From positions 1-6,770 of the forward strand of contig JAFUKV010000004.1 of NCBI GenBank assembly GCA_017467745.1: DNA of 6,770 nt. The letters run 5' to 3'. Of the stretch, positions 1 to 6,002 are shown piece after piece. The position numbers and the translations under genes were made by a program. The notes under the pieces are model-generated. The model was not told the DNA's origin. It saw nothing but the letters and a program-made list of their open reading frames with translations, and searched no databases. Source of the DNA: Bacteroidaceae bacterium (GTDB lineage: Bacteria; Bacteroidota; Bacteroidia; Bacteroidales; CHK158-818). The number at the start of each line of letters is the position of its first letter. Position 1 is the first letter of the stretch.

Positions 1-1784
1 CCTTGATTAATTGTTGTGTTTACCGTTTGCGCTAATTCTTCAAAATCACCGTTCGGAACAGCGGCTTCTCTCTCTGTTGTAAAAGAAAGAAGATTTGAAA
101 ATTCCGTATTTCCGGCATAGTCGGTACAGGTAGTTTTAAAATTGTATTCCGTTGCGGATGTTAAATCGGATATAAATATTTTATTATCGCCTTGCTGTGT
201 AAAGTTTACTTTCGTATCGCCGTCATAAAGAGTTAGATACTCCATTACCGCCGCCTGATGTTCAAGGCTTTCTGCCGTAACTGTTATCGTGGCTTTTTTA
301 GCCCAAACATCTCCTTCATTCTCCTTAGAAATTGTGTACGGAGGAGTTATTACCTCCAACGTAGCAGGTAACGATTGTTTAACGCCATGATAAACAGATT
401 TAATCTCTTTTGCCGTATTACCGGCAGCGAGCTGTATCGTAAAATTATACATTTCGCCCGAAGTTTCTACGCCCTCCACATTGCATGGCCTATACTGACC
501 GTCTTCATCTTTATACGAAATTGTAACCGCCGACGGTTCTCCATCCATCTTTATAGGAATAACTGCCCGAGAGCTACCGATAAAAACAGGTTCGGGCGTT
601 TGTAACTCAAACTGTCTGGGCTGGCTCGTAATCGACAACGTTACCTTATCGGTAGGCCGCCCTTGTAATCCGATTGCGCTTAATGTAAACGTATGGTCGG
701 GGCTTCCCTCTACATATTCAAGATTGGAAACGAGTTCTGAAAAATCGACATACGCCATTTTATCTTTATTTTCAAAGCCTTTCAACCTCAACCCCATAGT
801 AGAAAACAGCGTTTTCTGTTCGGGCGTCAACTCCATCAAATCTACCTCTTGCGGCCATCCCTTAGCCTGCAAATAGGCCGATGATATACCCATTACACAA
901 CTGGAAAAACCCATTGGCGCAGTAACAAGTGCATTTATATCGCCGACATTTGTATCCAACTCCTTAACTACTTTATTAGTTCCCGATTCGAAACCCATAA
1001 CGGTAATAAACGGCGGTCTAAGGCTTACCTCATTTTCCGCCAGATTTATTGTTATCGGGTTCAACTCCGTACTTTCGTCAAAAATAATGGATAACGCCGC
1101 ACCGCCAATATTCCCCTCATTTACATCGAAACTTATCCGGTAGTGTTTACACGACTCGGCAATAAAAATCTCAGGCGAATATACCATTGATGACCCGTCG
1201 GGCTTTACCAAAGACATTTGCAATGTAATTTTTCCCGGCTTAACATACGCCTCACGCGTTTCGTCTTTCGAAAAAATAATAGAATTATTTTTTTCGGTTT
1301 TCAGCGTGGTGGCAAAATCCGAAAAATAGTTCTTAAACGCATCGGTATATACCAAAGAAACCTTTGCATTCGCTAACGTACAGGTAACAGATATATCCGT
1401 ATTCTGTTTGTCAAAAACTTGAAATGGTTCCGAACCCTCAAAACAAGGCATATCGAACCCCTCTTTGTCTATATTTCCATACGACGCCTTAAAAACAAAA
1501 GAGCCTAATGGAAATTTCATGTTTTCAGGAAACTCGGCGAACGTGTCCCACGATTTGAATAATGTTCCATCTTCTTTGAAAATGGTAACTGCAAAATCTT
1601 TCGTTTCGGGTTGAGACAACATAGTTGTCAGAACGGTAGGATCGGTAGATAGCGGCACGGAAAAATCGGCCGTCAATACCGGAGACAACTGCCCTGTCCC
1701 TGCTTCGTTATACCGATCTTCGACAGAACATCCAGCCAACAATATAGCACAGATCTCTAAAAAAAATAAAAACTTCCAATTCAT
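1..1784 (-). CDS. DUF4493 / Fn3 / PCMD-type lipoprotein, 3' end cut by the window edge
   Basis: This frame stays open from an ATG at 1784-1782 to the left edge, giving 594 complete codons with no stop. The N-terminus (MNWKFLFFLEICAILLAGC) is a lipoprotein signal with lipobox LLAGC and acylated Cys19. It is unusual in having only one basic residue and a Glu10 inside the hydrophobic core. Residues ~27-250 resemble DUF4493, including the stretch with CTLANAKVSLVYTDAFKNYF. Residues ~310-390 carry the LTPEQKTLFSTMGLRLKGF and DKMAYVDFSEL pieces usual in the second part of such proteins. Residues ~493-571 look like a fibronectin type III domain. VPNGDFEEL at 577-585 matches the start of a PCMD (putative carbohydrate metabolism) domain, so a few hundred residues should lie beyond the edge. 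These families are typical of Bacteroidales secreted proteins. A surface or outer-membrane location and glycan-related role are inferred; the biochemical function is unknown. It is transcribed divergently from aroC. Confidence 0.85.
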   Translation of the reverse strand, partial: MNWKFLFFLEICAILLAGCSVEDRYNEAGTGQLSPVLTADFSVPLSTDPTVLTTMLSQPETKDFAVTIFKEDGTLFKSWDTFAEFPENMKFPLGSFVFKASYGNIDKEGFDMPCFEGSEPFQVFDKQNTDISVTCTLANAKVSLVYTDAFKNYFSDFATTLKTEKNNSIIFSKDETREAYVKPGKITLQMSLVKPDGSSMVYSPEIFIAESCKHYRISFDVNEGNIGGAALSIIFDESTELNPITINLAENEVSLRPPFITVMGFESGTNKVVKELDTNVGDINALVTAPMGFSSCVMGISSAYLQAKGWPQEVDLMELTPEQKTLFSTMGLRLKGFENKDKMAYVDFSELVSNLEYVEGSPDHTFTLSAIGLQGRPTDKVTLSITSQPRQFELQTPEPVFIGSSRAVIPIKMDGEPSAVTISYKDEDGQYRPCNVEGVETSGEMYNFTIQLAAGNTAKEIKSVYHGVKQSLPATLEVITPPYTISKENEGDVWAKKATITVTAESLEHQAAVMEYLTLYDGDTKVNFTQQGDNKIFISDLTSATEYNFKTTCTDYAGNTEFSNLLSFTTEREAAVPNGDFEELAQTVNTTINQ

Positions 1785-1825
1785 TAAATAAGCATGTTTA
1801 ATTAAGAAAATTGCCAAAACGTCCT

Positions 1826-1878
1826 CTACCTTAACAAAAAACACAAATAATTGAAAATCAATTAATAAAACTACCTTA
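1826..1878 (-). repeat. Paired 8-base direct repeat flanking a palindrome in the lipoprotein leader
   Basis: The octamer CTACCTTA (TAAGGTAG on the transcribed strand) occurs exactly at 1826-1833 and 1871-1878, 45 bases apart. Between the copies, at 1848-1864, lies a perfect inverted repeat with 7-base arms, TAATTGA-aaa-TCAATTA. Its centre is within about 4 bases of the midpoint between the octamers. All of it falls inside the predicted transcribed leader. It could be an operator or a weak RNA hairpin. In DNA this AT-rich, chance is a serious alternative. Confidence 0.3.
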
Positions 1879-1907
1879 CAGGATCGGTTCGGTTGATTTT
1901 TTCGACA

Positions 1908-1937
1908 CAAATATACAAAATATTACTAAACACGCAA
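1908..1937 (-). promoter_or_regulatory. Probable Bacteroidota-type promoter of the lipoprotein gene
   Basis: Read on the minus strand, TATATTTG at 1915-1908 is an exact match to the Bacteroidota -7 consensus TAnnTTTG. Nineteen bases upstream of it lies a TTG core at 1937-1935, a partial match to the -33 element. This spacing is what the primary sigma factor of these bacteria prefers. Transcription would begin near 1901, giving a leader of roughly 115 bases before the ATG. The promoter is predicted from sequence only. Confidence 0.6.
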
Positions 1938-2146
1938 GTTTTATTCAAGATTTAATATTTTACAATAATTTCGTTTATCCAAATTAACAATAAGACGTAT
2001 GCGCAAGCCGTATGCAGATATAAACAAATGTAATACAACATAATACATATGCACCCACGGCAAAAACGACAAACTGCAACAGCATACAAACCGGGCAAAT
2101 AAATCAAAAGAATTTTAACATACTCTTCTCTTTCAAAAAAAAGCGT

Positions 2147-2154
2147 TATCTTTA
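2147..2154 (+). promoter_or_regulatory. Possible -7 element of the aroC promoter
   Basis: TATCTTTA matches the Bacteroidota -7 consensus TAnnTTTG at all but the last base and sits 18 bases before the aroC ATG. That would imply a very short leader of about 12 bases. No clear TTTG -33 element lies 19-21 bases upstream, so the promoter is weakly supported. Confidence 0.4.
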
Positions 2155-2172
2155 CTTTAAAAATATACTGCA

Positions 2173-3246
2173 ATGAATACATTCGGAACAATATTCCGGC
2201 TCTCTTCGTTCGGCGAGTCGCACGGATTGGGCGTAGGCGGCGTTATAGACGGTATGCCAGCAGGAATTAAAATCGATATGGATTTTATCCAGCACGAGTT
2301 GAACCGTCGCCGTCCGGGACAATCGTCCATCGTTTCTCCCCGCAAAGAAAAAGATAAAGTAGAAATACTCTCAGGGGTTTTTGAAAATATGACAACGGGA
2401 ACACCTATCGGATTCGTGGTGTATAATGAAAATCAGCATTCATCAGACTACGACAATTTACGCGAAACGTATCGCCCCTCGCACGCCGACTATACCTATC
2501 AACAAAAATACGGATTCCGCGATCATCGAGGCGGCGGGCGTTCATCTGCCCGCGAAACCATTTCGCGTTGCGTAGCGGGAGCTTTCGCCAAACTCGCCCT
2601 AAACTCCTTAGGCATAGAAATAAAAGCATTCACCTCCCAAGTGGGAAATATCTCTCTAAAAGGTTCGTACCAAAATTACAACCTTGATGATGCAGAAAAA
2701 AATATCGTTCGTTGTCCCGATGCCGACACTGCCGAAAAAATGGCGGAACTGATAGCCAAAGTCCGCGAAGAGGGCGATACCATAGGCGGAGTTATCACAT
2801 GTGTAGCCCGCAATGTACCAGTTTGCTTAGGCGAACCGGTATTTGACAAACTGCACGCCTCTCTGGGTAGCGCAATGCTCAGCATAAACGCCGCCAAAGG
2901 ATTTGAATACGGCATGGGATTCAACGGCGTACAATACAGAGGTTCTGAAATGAACGACGTTTTTATTCGTAAAAACGGGAGAATCTCTACACAGACAAAT
3001 CATTCGGGCGGAATACAAGGAGGCATATCTAACGGAGAGGACATCTACTTCCGCGTGGCATTTAAACCGGTTGCTACCATTTTGCGAGATATTCGCACGC
3101 TCGATTATAGCGGCAACGAAATAACCCTGAAAGCCAAAGGCCGACACGACCCCTGCGTGTTGCCGCGCGCAGTCCCCATAGTAGAAGCTATGACCGCTAT
3201 GGTGCTGTTAGACCACTATCTGTTGAACAAAACCAAGCACATGTAA
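2173..3246 (+). CDS. aroC: Chorismate synthase
   Basis: The product is 357 residues, the normal bacterial length. Chorismate synthase converts 5-enolpyruvylshikimate-3-phosphate to chorismate using reduced FMN. This is the last shikimate step, feeding aromatic amino acids and other aromatics in the cytoplasm. All three family signatures are visible: the N-terminal FGESHG motif with conserved His17, the central GGGRSSARET motif at ~120-129, and the C-terminal GRHDPCVLPRAVP motif with Asp326. The second conserved active-site histidine is His104 in RPSHAD. The phosphate-binding NRRRPGQ segment is at 44-50. The start is well placed because MNTFGTIFRLSSFGESHG is the usual family N-terminus. No Shine-Dalgarno is seen, as is common in this phylum. 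No other shikimate gene lies in the window, and a terminator follows, so the gene probably forms its own transcript. It looks intact and functional. Confidence 0.98.
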   Translation: MNTFGTIFRLSSFGESHGLGVGGVIDGMPAGIKIDMDFIQHELNRRRPGQSSIVSPRKEKDKVEILSGVFENMTTGTPIGFVVYNENQHSSDYDNLRETYRPSHADYTYQQKYGFRDHRGGGRSSARETISRCVAGAFAKLALNSLGIEIKAFTSQVGNISLKGSYQNYNLDDAEKNIVRCPDADTAEKMAELIAKVREEGDTIGGVITCVARNVPVCLGEPVFDKLHASLGSAMLSINAAKGFEYGMGFNGVQYRGSEMNDVFIRKNGRISTQTNHSGGIQGGISNGEDIYFRVAFKPVATILRDIRTLDYSGNEITLKAKGRHDPCVLPRAVPIVEAMTAMVLLDHYLLNKTKHM

Positions 3247-3251
3247 ACAGA

Positions 3252-3292
3252 CTTTTGACGGCTCTTTTCATCCGCAAAAGACACTCTTTTTT
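3252..3292 (+). terminator. Possible first hairpin terminator directly after aroC
   Basis: Just 5 bases after the aroC stop, CTTTTG-a-CGG (3252-3261) can pair with CCGCAAAAG (3272-3280). The stem has nine pairs with one bulged A and a 10-base loop. A run of six T's follows, but starts 6 bases beyond the stem (3287-3292). The offset T-run and the bulge make it a weaker candidate than the hairpin downstream; it may instead protect the mRNA 3' end. Confidence 0.4.
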
Positions 3293-3315
3293 ACGATGAT
3301 ATTTCCCTCTCAATA

Positions 3316-3357
3316 ACAGGCATTGCAGAATATGGATATCTGCAATGCCTGTTTTTT
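3316..3357 (+). terminator. Strong intrinsic terminator downstream of aroC
   Basis: A perfect 14-base-pair stem, ACAGGCATTGCAGA (3316-3329) with TCTGCAATGCCTGT (3339-3352), encloses a 9-base loop. It runs directly into six T's at 3352-3357. This is a classic Rho-independent terminator for plus-strand transcription leaving aroC. The left side has no comparable A-run, so it is probably not a bidirectional terminator. Confidence 0.88.
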
Positions 3358-3621
3358 CGAGCAACAGATACCCGGAAATATTCAACCTATTAATGCGACA
3401 ACATGCATACCGGTTTTCCGAGCTCTATTCCACAAACCTCACCGATAAATAATGCAGTTGCGATTCATGGGGATAAGCGTAAAACTTTTACTCGCCGCAC
3501 ACTGAAAACACTCTGCATCTTTTTATTATGTTTTTCGATAATCTGTTTCTTCTTAAAAAAGGCGAAACTAAAAACTTTTATATTCAACGCTGTATCAGAA
3601 ACAAGTAATCAAAAAAATACG

Positions 3622-3629
3622 TACTTTTG
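3622..3629 (+). promoter_or_regulatory. -7 promoter element for the dipeptidase operon
   Basis: TACTTTTG is an exact match to the Bacteroidota -7 consensus TAnnTTTG and ends 25 bases before the dipeptidase ATG, giving a predicted leader of about 20 bases. No good TTTG element is present at the expected -33 position, so strength is uncertain. It would serve the three closely spaced genes that follow. Confidence 0.55.
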
Positions 3630-3654
3630 TTTTTCTGTTTAAAACACCTGTCCT

Positions 3655-5028
3655 ATGAAAATAAAAGAATACTTATCTGCCAACCGTAAGCAGATTATAG
3701 CCGATCTCGCCTCATTAATCAGCATACCCTCTGTCAGTGCACAACCCGAACATAAGCCAGACATGATACGTTGCGCCGAACGGTGGAAACATCTATTGTT
3801 AGAAGCCGGAGCAGACAATGCCGAAATAATGAAAACAGACGGTAATCCGGTTGTATTCGCATCGAAAATAATTTCGCCCGACTATCCTACTGCGCTAATA
3901 TACGCCCATTACGACGTAATGCCGGTAGAACCGATAGAACTTTGGAACACGCCGCCGTTTGAACTGACCGAAGACAATGGATATTTTAAAGGACGGGGTA
4001 CGGATGACGACAAAGGACAATCGTTCATCCAAGTCAAAGGTTTTGAGTACGCATTGCGTAACGGAGATTTGCGTTGTAATGTAAAATTTATTTTCGAAGG
4101 AGAAGAAGAAATCGGTTCTCCCTCATTAGAAAAATTCTGCCGCACACACAAAGAACTACTAAAAGCCGACGTTATCTTAGTATCAGACACCAGCATGGTA
4201 AGCGCGCAGACACCGTCTATCACAACCGGATTAAGAGGATTAGCCTATTGGCAAATAGCCGTAACCGGTCCTGACAGAGACCTACACTCCGGTATTTTCG
4301 GCGGAGCGGTAGCCAACCCCATAAACGAGCTCTGCAAACTTATAGCAAGCATTACCGATAACGACGGAAAAATTACCGTACCCAGCTTTTACGATGATGT
4401 AGAGGAAGTATCTGCCGCTGAACGAGAAATGATTGCCGCCGTTCCCTACGACGAAACAGCATATAAAAAGTCTATCGGAGTAGACGAATTAAAAGGCGAA
4501 AGCGGATACAATACATTAGAAAGAGCCTCTATCCGTCCTACATTCGATGTTTGCGGCATTTGGGGCGGATATACGGGCGATGGGGCTAAAACGGTGCTTC
4601 CCTCACAGGCTTTCGCCAAAGTTTCCTGCCGGTTAGTACCTCATCAAGATTACCGAAAAATATCCGAACTATTCATACAACACATAGAGCGGACTGCTCC
4701 TCCTTATATAAAAGTTTCCGTTACACCCCTGCACGGCGGACAAGGATACGTCTGCCCCATAGATCTGCCGGCATATAAGGCCGCAGAGAAAGCCTATCAA
4801 CGGATTTTCGGGCAACAACCCTTAGCGATACGACGAGGAGGCAGCATCCCTATTATCGCCGTGTTCGAAGAGGTTTTAGGCATTAAAACCGTACTAATGG
4901 GATTAGGCTTAGAATCGGACGCTACGCATTCTCCCAACGAAAATTATCCGATAGAGCTATTTTTCAAAGGTATAGAAATAGTAGCCGAATTTTACAAAAT
5001 ATTCGGTCACAATGATACAGACCGATAA
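3655..5028 (+). CDS. M20-family zinc metallopeptidase, probable dipeptidase
   Basis: The product is 457 residues, typical of the M20 branch that includes the cytosolic non-specific dipeptidase CNDP/Dug1 and carnosinases. It should hydrolyse dipeptides in the cytoplasm with two metal ions. The full metal and catalytic set is visible: His85 and Asp87 in AHYDVMP, bridging Asp118 in GRGTDDDKG, catalytic Glu151 and ligand Glu152 in FEGEEEIGS, Asp178 in VSDTSM, and a C-terminal His425 in DATHSPNENYP. The lid/dimerisation domain spans roughly 200-360 and begins with the conserved DLHSGIFGG around His211. The RRGGSIPI segment at 393-400 matches the substrate-binding region of the family. There is no signal peptide. 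The residues and length indicate an active enzyme; the exact substrate is not determinable, and a related aminoacylase or deacetylase activity is less likely. The gene leads a probable operon, with the next gene starting 12 bases after its stop. Confidence 0.92.
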   Translation: MKIKEYLSANRKQIIADLASLISIPSVSAQPEHKPDMIRCAERWKHLLLEAGADNAEIMKTDGNPVVFASKIISPDYPTALIYAHYDVMPVEPIELWNTPPFELTEDNGYFKGRGTDDDKGQSFIQVKGFEYALRNGDLRCNVKFIFEGEEEIGSPSLEKFCRTHKELLKADVILVSDTSMVSAQTPSITTGLRGLAYWQIAVTGPDRDLHSGIFGGAVANPINELCKLIASITDNDGKITVPSFYDDVEEVSAAEREMIAAVPYDETAYKKSIGVDELKGESGYNTLERASIRPTFDVCGIWGGYTGDGAKTVLPSQAFAKVSCRLVPHQDYRKISELFIQHIERTAPPYIKVSVTPLHGGQGYVCPIDLPAYKAAEKAYQRIFGQQPLAIRRGGSIPIIAVFEEVLGIKTVLMGLGLESDATHSPNENYPIELFFKGIEIVAEFYKIFGHNDTDR

Positions 5029-5040
5029 CAATAAGATTGA

Positions 5041-5979
5041 ATGAGTAGAGCACGATATAATGATTTTGGTAATTTCCTGAAAAAACACTTCGACGGGAAA
5101 GTGCAAAAAATATCGGTGCATGCGGGCTTTACCTGTCCTAACCGCGACGGCAACAAAGGCTATGGCGGGTGTACCTATTGCAACAACCAGACATTCAGCC
5201 CAGATTATTGTCAAATAGAAAAAGGCATTACCCGGCAAATAGAAGAAGGTATCCGATTTTTCAGCCGAAAATACCCGCAAATGAAATATCTGGCCTACTT
5301 CCAGTCGTACACAAACACATACGGCGAAACGGACGACTTGATACGTAAATACGAAGAAGCCCTGTCCATACCTAACGTAACCGGACTTATTATCGGCACT
5401 CGTCCCGACTGTATGCCCGAAACGCTGCTCGACTATCTCGAATCGCTCTCAAAAACAAAATTCGTCTTGGTAGAATACGGCATCGAATCTACCGATAACC
5501 GAACTTTGGAACAAATAAACAGGGGACATACATACGAAGAAACCGTATCGGCGATAACCCGCACAGCCCAACGCAGTATCCTGACCGGAGGACATCTCAT
5601 TCTCGGGTTGCCGGGCGAATGCCGCAATACCCTTCTTCTCCACGCCGACAGGCTATCGCAATTACCTATTACAACACTGAAACTACATCAATTGCAATTA
5701 ATACGCCATACAAAAATGGCATCCCAATATGACAAGAATCCGGAAGACTTCCACCTCTATACCGCCGATGAATACATAGACCTTTGCATCGACTTTATCG
5801 AACGGTTACGGCCGGATATAATTGTAGAGCGTTTTATATCGCAATCGCCCAAAGAGCTCTTGATAGCACCCGACTGGGGATTGAAAAACCACGAATTTAC
5901 CGCCCGGCTGACCAAACGTTTGGAAATGCGTGATTCTTGGCAAGGAAAATTTTATAAATCAACGCCCGAAACTAAATAG
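5041..5979 (+). CDS. TIGR01212/YhcC-family radical SAM protein
   Basis: The product is 312 residues, the usual size of the YhcC (E. coli) / YtqA (B. subtilis) family. The cluster-binding cysteines are Cys32, Cys44 and Cys47 in FTCPNRDG...GGCTYCNN. The C-x11-C-x2-C spacing, wider than the canonical C-x3-C-x2-C, is a hallmark of this family and its Elp3-like relatives. Other family stretches are YFQSYTNTY (~86-94), GTRPDC (~119-124), VEYGIES (~143-149) and GGHLILGLPGE (~183-193), the last being a glycine-rich part of the SAM-binding barrel. A 4Fe-4S cluster that cleaves SAM is expected from the family. From memory, the B. subtilis homologue has been linked to wobble-uridine (cmnm5s2U-type) tRNA modification; that function is not shown here and the companion methyltransferase gene is not in the window. 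It lies 12 bases after the dipeptidase gene and 23 before the next, so is probably co-transcribed. Confidence 0.93.
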   Translation: MSRARYNDFGNFLKKHFDGKVQKISVHAGFTCPNRDGNKGYGGCTYCNNQTFSPDYCQIEKGITRQIEEGIRFFSRKYPQMKYLAYFQSYTNTYGETDDLIRKYEEALSIPNVTGLIIGTRPDCMPETLLDYLESLSKTKFVLVEYGIESTDNRTLEQINRGHTYEETVSAITRTAQRSILTGGHLILGLPGECRNTLLLHADRLSQLPITTLKLHQLQLIRHTKMASQYDKNPEDFHLYTADEYIDLCIDFIERLRPDIIVERFISQSPKELLIAPDWGLKNHEFTARLTKRLEMRDSWQGKFYKSTPETK

Positions 5980-6002
5980 ACAACACAAAATATATCTTCA
6001 AA

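Larger units (their letters stand above)
1785..2172. other. AT-rich divergent intergenic region
   Basis: These 388 bases separate the start codons of the minus-strand lipoprotein gene and plus-strand aroC. They contain the lipoprotein promoter and leader repeats on the left and a weak aroC -7 element at the right end. The middle (about 1940-2120) is AT-rich and shows only short, unconvincing repeats, such as CGTATGC at 1996-2002 and 2009-2015. The open frame on the minus strand across 1952-2191 overlaps the aroC start and does not look like a real protein. I see no RNA gene here. Confidence 0.7.
3247..3654. other. Intergenic region between aroC and the dipeptidase gene
   Basis: These 408 bases hold the aroC 3' hairpins in their first quarter and the promoter element of the next gene at their end. 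Between about 3360 and 3620 I see no RNA or strong repeat. A plus-strand open frame at 3403-3642 would encode 79 residues with one hydrophobic stretch (about LCIFLLCFSIICFFL), but it has no family resemblance I recognise, and the dipeptidase -7 element lies inside its 3' end. I treat it as probably non-coding. Confidence 0.65.

Noticed and set aside
375..605. Plus-strand open frame of 76 codons
   Set aside because: It lies wholly opposite the long lipoprotein gene, whose frame is open throughout and has clear domain structure; the product resembles nothing I know.
1996..2015. Short direct repeat CGTATGC twice with 13-base period
   Set aside because: Only two 7-base copies with no extension or further units; not distinguishable from chance and not a CRISPR or tandem array.
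1952..2191. Minus-strand open frame of 79 codons in the divergent intergenic region
   Set aside because: It begins inside the aroC coding sequence, crosses both predicted promoter areas, and its hydrophobic, Tyr/Ile/Leu/Cys-rich content is what AT-rich non-coding DNA gives by chance.
4957..5280. Minus-strand open frame of 107 codons
   Set aside because: It spans the junction of the dipeptidase and radical SAM genes on the opposite strand, covering the conserved cysteine motif; it is a shadow.
5980..6002. TATCTTCA-like sequence as a separate promoter for the last gene
   Set aside because: It matches TAnnTTTG poorly and sits too close to the ATG; co-transcription with the preceding gene is simpler.
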